Assembly: GCA_947652605.1 (NCBI GenBank)
Contig: OX393578.1
Coordinates: 62,565,415-62,629,414 of the forward strand
Length of the DNA: 64,000 nucleotides
Source: Elmis aenea
Lineage: Eukaryota > Arthropoda > Insecta > Coleoptera > Elmidae
Reading direction: 5' to 3'
Below, piece by piece: positions 1-13,497 of this stretch (position 1 is its first letter; each line of letters opens with the position of its first letter). The notes beneath the pieces are model-generated. The model had not been told where the DNA came from. It searched no databases and saw only the letters and a program-made list of their open reading frames with translations. The position numbers and the translations under genes were made by a program.

Positions 1-3000
1 AAACGTCTGATATAAATTACAAATATAATTTTAATTAATTATAATTGTTTAATTTCTTAATAAAGGCATACAAACAAACTGAACAAATTTATAATACCTT
101 TAAGATAAACAAATACTTTTAACGAATTCAATTGTTTTAAATAATGCAAATCCAAAATTATGTGTGTGTCCTCTATTCTAAAGCATTTAATATTAAAAAA
201 AGCTTGTTTCGTGTACTACCGTTACATTTTCGAAAAAAAAACCTTTATTTCGGATTCAAACTAAAATATACACACAAAAATTGTATTAAATTAAATTTTG
301 CAAATCTTGAAAACAGTATTTAATAATTTAAAAAACCAACGTTTTAAAATACTAAAATAACTTTGTCAACATACAGGGTGCTCTGTCATTGTGAGCTTAA
401 ATTAATAAACGAATCAATGTAAATTATTGTTTAAGTTATAGAATTTATTAATTTTAAATATATATTAATTCAAATTAAGGCTAATTATAAAATCACTTTA
501 CTTGTTTTTAAAAAGATACTTTAATTGAAGAAAATCTAGCCTAGTTTTTGAGACTGCCATCACTTCGTAGAAAGATATTTTTATCTACCAAAAAGTGCTA
601 TAAATAATTTTTTTAAGGCCAAAATTTTGAATTTTTAAGATAAGTGCTTCGAATTTGCGATGGCCAAACTGTACAAATTTTTTAAACTTACGTTATTTTT
701 TGACTTAAAGTCTCTTCCAAAAGTCTATAATTGTTGACTGTCAGATATTTTGTTTTCAAAGTTATTTGGAATATTAATCAAGTTTAAAAAGCAAAGGGGT
801 TTACAAAAATATGTCCTTGTAAACCCAAAAGAGTTTGAAACAAAATATTTTAGCCACACTATTTGCAAATAAAAATATCATAAGCATGAGTATGATTTGT
901 ACAGGGTGTTTAAAGTTTGCATTTACAATACAACAGCTTTAAAAGAGATTTTCCAAAAAATTTGAAAGACAACGTGAACCCTTATAAGAAGTCGTTCTTA
1001 GAAATAGAGGTTCATACAGCTTTTCGGCTCTAATTTGGCAATTCTAAATCAATTAATCCACAGCAACTTGCATCCATTAAATTACCTTTATGTAAATTTT
1101 CTTAATAGATCTATCTCTTCATAATTATGTTAAATCAACATTGTTACTTAATTTTTAAGGGTTTTAATGCAGTGCTTGTCCTTGTCACACGTAAGGTACA
1201 ATATATTTATATTCATATGCATTGTTCTGTTGTAATACTTAAACAAGGTTGACTAACCATATCGTTTCGTAATTGCCAATACTCAACCGGAATAAAAACA
1301 TAGAGAACACGTCACACTACTCAATAACTGAGTCCGCGAAGTCAGATGACTGTTAAAAGAAAGCATTCGATTTAAATTAATATAAATTACCACCTATTGC
1401 TAAAGATGTGAGATTCTAACATTTTTGTGCGCAACATTAAAAAACCAAAGTTTTCGGCACTTACTATGCTTACTGGCAGCAACATTTTTGCTAAATTAGA
1501 TGATCATTTGGTGAAGCCGTTTTGCCAAAAATCTGTCCTTAATTGGCTTGTGAAGTTGCGAGTTGGATATGACCTGTAACAAAAATTTCCATATTAAAAT
1601 TTCATTACACAAAACTGATTTTATACATTTATACAGGGTGGTCCACTTTTTTGTAGCAGTACTTTAACAGTCGATAGAAAAACTCATTTTAAAGCGAATA
1701 TTTCATATCAACATGGGTCCATAAAAGCTTCATTTTAAAGATACAGGGTGTGGAAATGTTTCAAAACCAGTATATTTATTATATTATTTATATATTTAAA
1801 CCAAATTTGGTATACAGCACCACCTTACAGGTTACCACATTCTGTGAGAATGTCAAGCCCCAAGCGGGGGTTCAGTTTTAATATAATTTTAAAAAACTAG
1901 TACGGCCCTGTTCAAAATCAAACTCAAGCTGGTTTTCGTGATAAAAAGTCGAACTTTACTGCCTTGGTACATAAATAACTATTTTTTAACTTTATAACTA
2001 CTCGTTATAAAAAAATATTCCCTGATATATAAAAGTATATCTTATTCAACGAATTTTCGTTTTACGATCCACTGCAAGTAAACTTGTTTAAATTTTGCAT
2101 TATTCAATGATTTATGGCAAATGTTTACAAAGCTTAACTAATGTTGCGAGATTCGTTATTAGATAATATTCCTAGCACTCCTAAATAAGTATTTGTTTTA
2201 AAATTTCACCATTATATCAAGTGCAAATATCAACATTATGCAAAACGTACGTCTGAAATATTACACTGGATTATAACATTATGTGAATTATAACTTTAAA
2301 TTGTTTCTTTTATAATTCTGCAAAACTTTGCTAATGTAGCTGACTCTTTTAAACGAATTTATTTAAAAAAATTAATAACTGTCGCTCTGAATAGTTTAAG
2401 GCGCGTTTTAAATTTTCAAGTGAAAATGATTCTGTCCACAAAAATTTAAACTTATTTAAATATTGCTACAGCCGAGTCCAAAGAGTTCAGAATGAAAGCA
2501 ATTTTTTTATCAAATGACTAGGAACTTTACAAAAATTTGATAGATATCACAAGCATGTTTAAAATTTTGCTACTCAATCTTGTCAACTTGAATATTTCTA
2601 CCAAAGAAAATCAACCATCTAATGATTATTAAGACATCTTTGATTTATTTGACTCAATCAACTTTGCAAATTAATTAACACTTTATAAAGTTGCTTCAGA
2701 CTGAACACTACTAATTTAACATCAGCACGGATCGTGCCAAAATGTTTACCGACGAAATTAAATTAAGTGTAATAATGCAGATAGAACTCATTAGCTACTC
2801 AACAGTTAAGACTCGTCAACCTTTTGCCTCGTATAATTTACCTACTAAACGCCATTAATAATTTTAGTCACATTTCACAATTAAATATTGCTAACTTCGT
2901 TAACACTTCAGGTAACAGACACGTCTAGCATAGTAATCGACAATGAATTAAGACCACGACACGACTCCCCAAGAACTTTCGTAAAATTTACCTTGATACA

Positions 3001-3599
3001 TGTAAAATATAAATTATTTGCAATCAGTGTAGGGTACCTATAAAGATTTCTCAACATTGAAGCATATGCTCCATGAATAAATAGTATTGTACAGCTACGT
3101 TTGTAGTTGCAAACTGTACCCCATATTAACTATTAGGTAGTACATAAAATGCAATAAAATTTTAATAAACTAAAGTACGAAAGTTCACAGAAATGTTCTT
3201 TGTGCAGGACTTTTTAATTAAAATTTTAAGCTTAGTTTTAATCTACTGAAGACAGTATACTTTGCACACTCGAAAAGACAGTGGCTTATACATTCAACAG
3301 TCTCTTAAATCGCGATGTAAAAAAGAATTTAAGAACTGAAAAATTGTTGGATGAGATGTAAACATTACGTAAGGTGCTGTAACCCAGAAAACGGAAACAC
3401 TTTGTTTCATAATGATCAGTTAGCAAGTTCAGTTCACGTTAATTGGTGAAACTGAACTATACGAAGATACATACAATATATAGCGAAAGTCATTTAAAGT
3501 TTATAGAAGTTGGAATCTTTTTAAATTAATGAGTGATTCTTAATCAAACTTATTTCCTATTCTGAATGTTTCATCAATTTTCTTTAAGCATTTATAAGC
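1..3599. other. intergenic, no gene seen
   Basis: AT-rich sequence with no convincing reading frame. The only structure I can support is four isolated CAGGGTG transposon-type termini preceded by TA or GTA (near 374, 902, 1634 and 1744), for which I cannot find matching partner ends, so they are probably decayed or truncated MITEs of the group described elsewhere in the window. Confidence 0.6.
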
Positions 3600-3603
3600 T
3601 TAA

Positions 3604-3992
3604 CCCATTAGCGCCCAGCGTCCTCTTTTGAGGACAAGCGTATATTTGCTCCAAAACTTTTTTTTTCTTCGTAATTTCTATTACTTTTCATTTTATTCGT
3701 TAAATGAAGTACCAATGATGACAGGTAATCATATTAGATACATTTAGTTTAAATACTTGTTGAGTAGCACTGGTTCAAATCAGACCGATTTTAAGTAGTC
3801 AGATACCGTTCGTTACGTTTTTCTTTTTCGAGTCTCAAAACTTTAAGTAAGTGACTATTTTTTTTATAGTTATAATCAAAAACGATACTAAATTATATTA
3901 AGACACATTTTGCATAGTCTGTTCATTTTGTTTTTAAATTATACACCCTCTAATCTCCCTGTCCTCAAACGCTGGGCGTTTGTGACATCTTT
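3604..3992. mobile_element. candidate piggyBac-like MITE (TTAA-flanked)
   Basis: TTAA at 3600-3603 is followed by CCCATTAGCGCCCAGCG and then a small stem (GTCCTC, 4-base loop, GAGGAC, 3620-3635). On the right, GTCCTCAAACGCTGGGCG at 3961-3978 is the inverted counterpart of CGCCCAGCG, with another TTAA at 3993-3996. TTAA duplication and a CCC start are typical of piggyBac. The right end is not a clean match and a different border could apply, so this is tentative. Confidence 0.3.
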
Positions 3993-4669
3993 TTAAATTA
4001 GATAGCTTTATATTTTGAGGACACTTTTATTGCAGTGTACATGTTTGTGCTAAAATATTTGAATGACTTATAGTGCTTAATTTTTTGCTATTAAATCAGA
4101 ACTGAAGTGCAGAAACTAATTTTAGAGTCTGTGCTTGCTATATAGGAACAACTTGCTAAAAATGTGTTGCTAATAGCCATATTTAGCTTCTGGTCCAATT
4201 AAATAACTTCTTTCCGCCATTTGTCTCTTTTAAATGTTTGAAAATCCAGTTGTTAGCAAAGTTAAAACAAAGTTCTGCAATTAGAGCAAGTTCTATTTGA
4301 CGCTTAATCACCGTTTTTATCCCAACGGAATTGCTCGTATTCATACAGAACTGAATTGCACCACTTTCATGTAAGTTTTACTGTTATTTTAATTACATTT
4401 TTGTGCGGTAATAGAATAAGTGAGCAGATGCGCCCGTGCGTCGAGTTACGTCGACTTTTTTGCTTCTTTGCTTCTTTATTTCGAGTCCGGTTTAAGCAAT
4501 ATAAAATGCGAATATATTGAAATTTCCGGTTTAACGACCCGGAACTTGTCTTTTCTATTATGAAAGGGATCGTTGAAAATTGCATCAACATTAAAAGCGA
4601 CATTTAGATTCAAATGGACATCAAAATATATAGGAGTACAATTTTGATGTTTTAGCTAATAATTAGTAG

Positions 4670-4962
4670 TAGAAATGACGTGCGAACCCAAACAGTAGTT
4701 CCCAGGAATTTAAAACAACAGTGGGAGTAACACAAAGAGGCACATTAAGTCCACTGCTCTTTATAATTTTTATGGATAAAATAATTAAAGAACACAAAGA
4801 AAGCCTACTGGGGTTGGAATGAGTAAACTGAATTCAATAGTTTTAACAGAACTGGCCTTTGCAGATGATGTGGTGCTATTAGATCATGTAACTACTACAA
4901 ATGAATCTTTAATTATTGGATACTCTTACAAAACATCCAAATGAAAATATATGTCACCGCAA
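4670..4962 (+). pseudogene. non-LTR retrotransposon reverse-transcriptase fragment
   Basis: Translation from about 4695 gives SSSQEFKTTVGVTQRGTLSP, then a continuation with LLFIIFMDKI; after a stop near 4820 another stretch reads LAFADDVVLL. These correspond to the RT palm motifs around the GxxQGxxLSP loop and the catalytic F/YADD box. The nucleotides match the start of another LINE copy at 25540-25600 (shared GTAGTTCCCAGGAATTT), so both belong to one family. The copy is short, contains stops and lacks the endonuclease, so it is dead. The clade (RTE- or jockey-like) cannot be settled by eye. Confidence 0.75.
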
Positions 4963-5456
4963 AGTGCCTGTTAGTATATGTTTTTGACTTGAATATTGCT
5001 TGATTTATTTAAAACAATTATACCATTTGTTGAGTAGGTAAACAAATCTTGTGTACTCGGTACAATTAGGCTTTCAAACATGCCATTACCAATAATTAAC
5101 TCATCAATATTTACTGCAACGCGTATTGCACACTACTTGATACACACTTAATGCATACTTGACCCACTGTTTAGCAATAACGCGCCGTTAGTAGACAAAC
5201 AAATCTACAAGTCAAGGTTGTCAAAGTCAAAACCATCGTCCATCTATGAGAGCCAAGCAAATTTTTTTGGGAAGAGAAAAGTAATGAGATGTAAAAAAGT
5301 AAAATCAGCACCTTCCTATGATTTAGTTCTTTACCTGTCATTTCAGGTTATATTGTAAAAGAGCCAAGTTAGTTAGAATGTAGTTTCACCGTTTGGCAAA
5401 GCGTAATTTTGATTTTTGGACTTAAAAAAAAAAATGAGGTGTAGGAAGTTATCTAA

Positions 5457-5600
5457 AATGGTGCCTTTCCACGTGAGAGTAAACTACTCTCGATAGCAGC
5501 GTTGCCAAGGATACAGCCCATGAGAGTAACTCGCGATTGGCTGTATCCTTGGCGACGCTGCTATCGAGAGTAGTTTACTCTCACGTGAAAAGACACCATT
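5457..5600. mobile_element. 144-bp hairpin MITE
   Basis: Two arms of about 59 bases (5460-5518 and 5539-5597) are near-perfect reverse complements around a 20-base loop. Landmarks are CACGTGAGAGTAAACTACTC in the left arm and GAGTAGTTTACTCTCACGTG in the right. Flanks are weakly symmetrical and no clear target duplication is visible. It could form a strong stem as DNA or RNA; no coding capacity. Confidence 0.7.
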
Positions 5601-8600
5601 AGGATAAGATTCATACTGCAGATTCACAATTATTTTGCAAGTATTACCATAGAAACCTGGTTGCGAGCTTCTGAGGGGTGAAAAGTATGAATAGTGAAGT
5701 GCATTTATTATTGGTGAAGGGGATTTCTTTGAACATATTTAAGAAACAAAAATTAAAATATCAACTGTCTTCTATTTCTTTACGCATTCAACTTTATCCT
5801 CTATAGCTGATTTTTCTATGCTGCTATCAAAGTATTGGGCTACTAATTAAAAAAAAAAGTTCTTACAAAAATGGTTTTACCTTCCCAACGGTATATAAAA
5901 ATAAAGTTGCTAATAACTCTGTGGAAGTGTTAAAATTGTTTTACGATAATTTGATTTTGTTATGTAATTGTATTATGTTGTTGTGGGTAATATTTTCTAC
6001 TCAATTTATTACTGTGACGTTGTTTGGTTTGACTTTATGCACGACTTAAATATTTGTGCTCGTTAATAAGATTGTGGTTAAACGATTGGATTAGTAATTA
6101 TTTTAATAGTTCTTAAACTTCTTAACTGGAAACGTGTTACACAGCAAACATACTAAAAAGAACAAAACTTTTATTTTAATGGTTTCAGAATAAAAATTTT
6201 GTATTTGAAGGTATGAGCTCACGTTATAGTTAATAAACATTCTGTTCTTTAAAAAAGCGCTTTACACGAATTAGCCACCTGGCGGCAGAACTTCGAAGCA
6301 ATCGCCTTTTTACTGGTACATATTTTATCTTAAGAATCAACCGCTGGTTTTGAGTTTAAAACTAATATTTAACATTTAATTTTGGTCCGATTCCGTTAAA
6401 TGAAAAATGATCGTCTCAACAAACCGACAACTTTGCAGAACGTATAGTTGCTTTTAAAATGTTTTGCTGTTTTGCTGTAATGTTACTCATTACTGAGAGA
6501 GTTATCGTATACTCGATACATCCTGGCTCTTGCCTTTTCATTTAATTAAGGAAGGAACTTGCGCAATTTTAAAATGTCAGAAATATAATGCGAGTTAGCA
6601 ATAAAAGGTATTAAACGGAATTGTGTTTAGTTATTAGCGCTGTTAAAACAGACGTGGCTTAGATGTTGAGTTTTCCAAATAAACTGCAGTAGTTTAAGAG
6701 GTTTTATACACTTGCTGCGCTGTATTGTTTGACATCATTAGCTTCTACTCTCAAAGAAAACTGGAAGCACTGTAAATAAAACACATACACGTTTTCTAAA
6801 TACAGTGGAGTCGCGGATATCTAAGATACTCTGGATCTCGGATAATCAACAACTCGGATAACTTCGGTATATTACTATTAAATGAACGGAATTCGCATGA
6901 AATAACGCGATGGATATGGTTTATACTACCAGTTTAGAAATAACTGCTTAACATCTCAACTTCAATTATACCCTAAAGTACTACTAAACATAAGTTAACA
7001 GGTTTATTTTCGGAAAATTAGACGTCGAAGGACAAAATATTTGCAAATTTTTCAAGAATCGTCTCGGATGCTCGGTTAAGCAGAATTTCACTGCACAATA
7101 ATGAAATACAATAGCTTCAAACCAAATAAGTTATAAAATAAAATTTTGTGAAGGAACCGTAAACTTATCTCAACGATTTCTAAGAGCACTGGGTTCTGTT
7201 TGTCTTCGTGTAAGCTTGATCAAGATTATTTATTCGCAACGTAGTTTAAATTAGCAGACGCTTAATTAATTTTGATTTTCCTTTACAGTAAAATCAAAAT
7301 CTACTGTTACATGAAAGGTTGTTTAATTCAGTGTACTTTACAATCAAACAGCTGAAATAAAATAAACAAAGTCACTGATAGGCGAACGAACATGGGGAGA
7401 AACAGGCAAACAAAGATGAATGTACAAGCAAATAAATTAATGAATTATTAAGCTGGATCTAAGTGCAATTAAGTACGGGTTATGATAATTAAAAATTAAT
7501 TATTTTTTAACAGATTTGAAACGTTGAGTAGTGTTCATTTACAACAGTTTTTATGTTAATCTTTGGAATAGTTATCGCAGTTGTGATTAGCGTTCTTTCG
7601 TTGTTTTTTAATTAATCAATTATACTTCCAAATATTTGGTTCGAATAGGGTTGGATTAATAGTCGAATAGTTCAAAGGTGTAGTTAACGAAGATGCTTAT
7701 TCATGAATATTCCTGAGAAACAAGACATTCTGCTATTATTGTTTGTGTATTAGTGAGACTAAAGTTGTTTGGACATACGTTGATTGTTAAACCAGAATTT
7801 TTCTGTTGATTTATTAACTAAATAATTGTTTTGAAGTAAGTTTTTATCACTTTCCTTTTTTTACAAGTTTTGGAAAGTTGTATTCATAGGTTATTTCACC
7901 TCTTGTAAGTAGGGGTTGGCCCCCTGTTAAAAAGGAAATAAATCTAACAGAAATAAATAAATCTTCCTAGGAATGTCAATCAAGAGGTATTTCCTTTGGA
8001 AATCAGTTCTAATTCTAATGAACTTTAGATTATGATCATGACAGCCAAGTTTAAGAAAATACTTTTACTATTTAACGATGAACATTTACCACTTAACAAG
8101 ATTTTGAATATTAAACAAAATTATTGGAAATAATAACAAGCAGATGTCCGGAAATAATTAAATATTCAATTATTCCACTACCACTATCAAACAAGTTTAA
8201 CAACAACACACGTTGATTTCTTAACACAGAATTCCCTAAATTAATACAGCTCGTCATAGTTACACAATTAATGTTACGTTATTTCAATTTAAGTTGAACC
8301 TAATCACTATTCGCAACTATCATATATTTTTAGAAATCAGTGATTAATGAACACTTCCATTCTCACATTCCTTCTCACTCTCAAACAGGTTAAATTTTAT
8401 GGGTCAACTTACGGGACTGGTTATTTTGGCGAATCGTTTTGTCTGTATTACAGCTAATTTAAAACTTGGTCAGTTGAAAACTTAGTTACGTAAAAGAAAT
8501 CTTAGTTATGAGGTAATTGTCAAGTCGGATATTGTTATTTATGTAAAATCCGGTTGCGGATTCCAAGAAAAATATGGGAGACTTAAATATCGAAGAGAAT

Positions 8601-9599
8601 CTAGATAGTATTCAAGAAGGTAGAAAAAATACTTAAGATTGTAGACTTACATCCTAAATTGAATTTAACTTGCAATTCCGCGACCCAATTCCTAAACTTT
8701 GAGTTTAAATTTTGCACTAACATTTTCAATATATTAGGCATACATACAAGTTTATTTGTCTTTTATTTTTAAGAGTGTCATTTAGAAGCCTTTGAATTTT
8801 TTTATCATATGATCCAAAATTTAATTTTTGTAAGAAACTTCGTTATAAAAGACGATTATTTTAGATCAATCAAAATAGCCCAGGTATTTTCAATTACGTA
8901 CAAAAGTCTTTAATAAGCTGTCAATAAGTAACAAACAAACACGAACTTAGGATATAAACAAAAATTCAGGTATCTTAACAATAAACCTTGCAGTTTATTG
9001 CTTTTAGGTAAATGAATTAAATTTAATTAATATTATTCTATGCTTCAATTTTTATTATTTATGTAAAATATAAAAACGCAGTACTTAATTAGGTAATTAA
9101 AAAATACAACTTTTACGATAAAAAGTATTTTTTTAAACAAATAATTAAAAAATTCATGGAGGTAATTAAATTATACATTTAATTACTTGAAATTCGCTAC
9201 ATATTTCGGCATCTGTTGAATTTCCATCCTTAAAGGAATACCTAAGCTGGGTAAACCTCAAATTAAAACTTTAGGCACGATTTGAAATAACACAGGTCGC
9301 TCTTTCGGCCCTGCACGCGTACGGATTCAGCTTTTACACGACCCTTTTACGTAACTACGCCTATCTAAAACCTTGCAAAAAGACGCAGAGTGTAAATAAT
9401 CTATTAAGTGATCTGCGATGGTTTTTAGTACTTCATCAAAAATATATTTAAACCGCAAATTTACGAGCCGGAGTGATAAAAACGTAGTTGTCCAATAAAA
9501 TTACGATGAGTATTATGTGGGTAGATCGAAAAGTTGTCAACGCTTAGATCGGTGTGTGCTTTAGCCATATTGATGTTTGGTCTCTTGTATAATTAAACC
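5601..9599. other. intergenic, no gene seen
   Basis: No supportable gene, RNA gene or long repeat apart from the small pogo-like MITE at 6803-7093. The sequence is AT-rich with frequent stops in all frames. Confidence 0.6.
6803..7093. mobile_element. pogo/Tigger-like MITE
   Basis: Starts TA-CAGTGGAGTCGCGGAT and ends with GCAGAATTTCACTG, giving imperfect inverted termini CAGTGGAGTC / CAGTGAAATT. The inside carries repeated CTCGGATAA-type motifs (6838, 6853) as seen near pogo ends. The right flank lacks a clean TA. Its termini resemble those of the Tigger element at 30938 (CAGTGAAATCTCC). Non-coding, about 291 bp. Confidence 0.45.
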
Positions 9600-9639
9600 A
9601 AATTTTCACTCCAATCTTCCAAACAAAGCAGACTGCTTC

Positions 9640-10110
9640 AGCTGTAACGTTCATGGTGTCAGTTTTTTTGGGACTTAAACAGTATTATCAGGATTGACTA
9701 CCTTCCAAAGGACAGTGTTATAGCTGGGGAGTAGGTACTACACTAAAGAACTGAAATGATTGTAACAGAAACAATTGAAAAAGAGTGGGTTGGATGAAGA
9801 AAAGGGTGTTTCATTACGAAAAAGCACCGGCCATCTCGTCCTAAACTGTAAGATCCACACGTGAAGAACTGGGCTTAGAATTGATTTCTGTGTGCCTTAT
9901 TCTCCAGGTTTGGCTCCTTTCGATTGCCATGTGTTTCTAAACTAGAAAAAAACACTTAGCAGGACAAACATTTCCATCAAATAAGAAGGTTTTAGACGAT
10001 TATTGTGCAGACCTTGACGAATCGGTGTACAGAAAGGACATAATAAGCATGGAACGTTGCTGGAATACACGCCTTGTTCTTCAAGGACATTGTGTGGATA
10101 TAAAAGTATG
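9640..10110 (+). pseudogene. mariner transposase relic
   Basis: With frameshifts, the + strand reads pieces typical of the mariner catalytic core: MVSVF (then WDL in the next frame) followed by IDYLPKD, and further down YSPGLAPFDCHVF, which corresponds to the YSPDLAPxDxxLF block carrying the third catalytic Asp. Many stops and shifts separate these pieces, so it is a dead copy. No terminal inverted repeats were found. A related relic lies at 37470-37800. Confidence 0.65.
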
Positions 10111-10115
10111 AAATA

Positions 10116-11875
10116 TTAAATAAAATGTATTCTAGATATTTCTCCACGAAACTCTAAACAATTCAATTTTTATAATGATCTTAGAGAGAAACCTTACATT
10201 TTTTGTTCAAAAATAAAAAAATTCACATAGAAATATAAATATTTCAATATCTAAAACATTTTTTACACTTCTGATAATTTTCATTTAATACCTGTACGAA
10301 GATCAAAGATGTTGTACATATTTATCTGAATAAAAGAATATTTTAACTCAAGAAACTAAATAAGCCAACTGAAGGTCAGACCACCACAACTGACGTTGCT
10401 AGAAAAGTCTTTTAGAAACGTCGCACAATTCACAGTTTTCAATTTACGTCGCCAAATAGATATTTATATTATTCATGGTTGGTTTCTTACAATTTTTGAT
10501 TTACTTTGCTTCAGAGCTGCTTTCAGAGTTGCATTGTCGCAATCAGAGAAATGTTTAGTGACATACACAACTTCTTACACGAACAATCGAAATGCTTTCT
10601 TGCGACTTCAGCATTGACGTATCAGTTGCGCACAAAGTTAGAAAAAAAAGACGGTTTTCCGTAGGGTGATGTCGATGTATCTCATGCTTTTCACGAGAAC
10701 AAACAAACCTTTCTATTAAAAAGAACGTTAACAGTGGAAAATAGTTTTGCTTTAGGTTTAAAAATCGTTTAAACTAAGAATTTAGAATTAGACAGGGTGT
10801 TTCAATATTAGTGAACACTTTTAACGTAACATTTTCTTACTTTAACATCACACAATATTGTAATGAATGAAGACAAAAGCTGATAAACAATGTGTCCCAG
10901 CCAAGACGAAATATTCAATAGCTCGGTTATAGGCGAAGACTTTTCTGTATTTGTTTTTTCAGAAAATATTAATAGTAGAACAGACTTTGAAATAAATATT
11001 AATTAAGAACTTAAATATGGAAGAAAAAATACCTTCGAGAATTAATTAGGAATGTTTACTGACTAATTAAACTTTTAAAGCAATACACATGTTTGGTTAT
11101 GCATTTTCATAAACTTTTTGCGCCAATTTGTATGCTTTTATTACATTTTACTATCGACAAATTTATTATTTTTCAAAAAGTTTAATAATAATTATCTATG
11201 ATTACTATTTTTTTATAATTATCAATCATTTCCAATATAGGAGCAGTAGATTAAGTAATAGTAGATTTATCTTAAGACTAAAGCAAATAGCTACTTTTAA
11301 TATTAAAATCCATGTTATGTACTTTATAACAAGCAACAAGCAAGTGCTTTTTATTTTGTAACAAATTTTGCATAGTTGTGCTGATTATTGACTCACAAAC
11401 AAGACGTACTTAAAATGATACAAGTATACTGCAGTATTAGCTGTGAATACAAAAAACAGTTAAATTTTAAAAATGTTAGTAGAGCTGCCAAGAGATATGT
11501 ACACAAAAAAAAATATATTTGCGTTTCTCTCACAAACCCCTGTCACATGTATAAAACAAAACATATAAGGGCCCTTCCTTTTATGCTCAGTTGAACAGTT
11601 TATAATGCATGGCCTACTCTAAATCTAACATCCACCCCTTTTTCTTTGTTATTGTACAGCCACTGCATGGCAGCGGAGATATTTGTTGCTAATTTAAAAG
11701 ATAAATAGAACTACCAGTAAAAAACGTTGTAGTCCAACAGACGGCTAGTTCGTTGAACTACTTCCAAAGCTAACTTATTTGCTTTATGGTTTTATATCAT
11801 AGCCTCCCGTTGGCCCAAAATATCGATCGATTTACAAAAGGCATATATTTTATAAGTTTCAGTTAGTGCTCTGTA
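10116..11875. other. intergenic, no gene seen
   Basis: Short open frames here (for example 11128-11361 and 11388-11594) have compositions expected of AT-rich noise and no recognisable motif. One isolated transposon-type end, ACAGGGTGTTTC, is at 10792. Confidence 0.55.
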
Positions 11876-11884
11876 GCAAATAAT
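11876..11884. repeat. 9-bp target-site duplication (left)
   Basis: GCAAATAAT directly precedes the foldback element and is repeated exactly at 14542-14550 directly after it. Nine-base duplications are characteristic of Mutator-like and Foldback transposons. Confidence 0.85.
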
Positions 11885-11940
11885 AGGTCCGTCAAGTTGG
11901 AGCTACAACATAACAAAAAACAAAAACTTTAAACGTCATA

Positions 11941-12297
11941 ATTTTTTGCTCATTTTTTGCTAATTTTTGCTATACTTTTTAAATTTTTTGCTGGTCTCTA
12001 ATAGGAGATAATTAAAAAAAAAAGAATTGTAACTCCAACTTTACGCTGAGTTACATTTGCTAAAAAGTCAAAATGTTTTTAGGTCACAATTTTTTGCTCA
12101 TTTTTTGCTAATTTTTGCTGTACTTTTTAAATTTTTTGCTGGTCGCTAATAGGAGATAATTAAAAAAAAAAAGAATTGTAACTCCAACTTTACGCTGAGT
12201 TACATTTGCTAAAAAGTCAAAATGTTTTCATGTCACAATTTTTTGCTCATTTTTTGCTAGTTTTTGCTGTAATTTTTAAATTTTTTGCTGGTCGCTT
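11941..12297. repeat. 148-bp tandem repeats, left foldback arm
   Basis: Units start with ATTTTTTGCTCATTTTTTGC at 11941, 12089 and 12238 and include TTGTAACTCCAACTTTACGC and TGAGTTACATTTGCTAAAAA. The third unit is partial and runs into the inner arm after GCTGGTCGCT. The mirror-image array is in the right arm at about 14130-14490. Confidence 0.85.
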
Positions 12298-12437
12298 TTC
12301 CAAGATATGTAGTTTTTTCATAATCATTATGTGCTACAAATAGGTGGTATTCTTGGATATACAACACGAATAACTTCGAATAACCAAAATGTACGTCAAT
12401 GTTTTGTTCTAATAACTTTATAATAATTTATAAAGTT

Positions 12438-12605
12438 AACTTATATACACACTTTCAATTTATTGATATTTAAAAGTAGTTTTGTTGCAGTTTTTGTAAA
12501 AAACCATAAAGTTTCTTTACATGACTATCAGTTAAGGCATTATTACACTCCAATAAAATTGAACAATAGGTACATAAATTCTGACCTGCAAATAACAATG
12601 CTTAA
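12438..12605 (+). repeat. internal direct repeat, copy 1
   Basis: AACTTATATACACACTTTCA through CTGCAAATAACAATGCTTAA recurs in the same orientation at 13335-13497 with a few substitutions. The first 113 bases also belong to the left arm, so this segment occurs three times in the element (twice direct, once inverted at 13880-13990). Confidence 0.8.
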
Positions 12606-12748
12606 GACCCACCAGAAATAGGACTAGGTTTTTTTTTGTAGAAATAAACATTTTTAGTTGACAATGTTACAACAATAAAAAAATGTTAGTACAAAAACCT
12701 AATTTTTATTCTTATGTGATGTGGGACATATGTGTCCCTTTAATGGTC
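12606..12748. mobile_element. small piggyBac-like insertion inside the foldback element
   Basis: TTAA (12602-12605) GACCCACC ... AATGGTC TTAA (12749-12752). The ends GACC/GGTC are inverted, and near the right end lies the palindrome GGGACATATGTGTCCC. The related direct repeat at 13335-13497 ends in the same AACAATGCTTAA without the insert, giving a likely empty site. TTAA duplication points to piggyBac; termini are very short, so this is moderate. Confidence 0.5.
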
Positions 12749-13334
12749 TTAAGAGGGTTAAAAAGTCGTAAATAGTTTGTTTTTTTTAGTAAACGAAATT
12801 TGACTTTGAGATGCAAAAAATTATTTACATCAAGATTTGTGGCTTATCGTTGCTGTATTTTTTAAATATTTGGTTGGTCTCTTACAGAAAATGCAACAAA
12901 TCGACATAATTATAACATATACCAAGCTACTAAACAATATTTTCTATTTAAAGTGGAAAACAAAGACATTTGCATCATTCCGTGATGTCAAGTCGCTAAA
13001 AAATTGGTCGATGTTGCGCTATTGCAAGTTTACATTAAAAAGATTATATTAGATTTGGTGAAAAAATTACTCAAGTACATGGGAGAAGAAGGTTTACAGT
13101 GTTGCGGGTTCGAAGGATGTTTTTTAAGAAACAATATTTTTTAAACGCTTTTAATTATATATTAAATAAACATATATGTACAGGTACACGTATCAACAAT
13201 ACATGTATATATTGCTACAAACATCTAATTTTAAAAATCAAATAAAACGTACATACATATAAACCCTCGTCACCTAAAATAATCATGCCATTTATTATAC
13301 CAGAATGAAATTTATGCAAAGAGATGAACCAATT

Positions 13335-13497
13335 AACTTATATACACACTTACAATTTGTTGATACTTAAAAGTAGTTTTGTTGCGGTTTTTGTAAAAAC
13401 CATTAAGTTTCTTTACCTGACTATCAGCTAAGGCATTGTTACACTCCTATAAAATTGAACAAAACATAAATTCAGACCTGCAAATAACAATGCTTAA
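13335..13497 (+). repeat. internal direct repeat, copy 2
   Basis: Second copy of the 12438-12605 segment within the centre of the foldback element; it ends at AATGCTTAA, where copy 1 carries the TTAA-flanked insertion. Confidence 0.8.
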
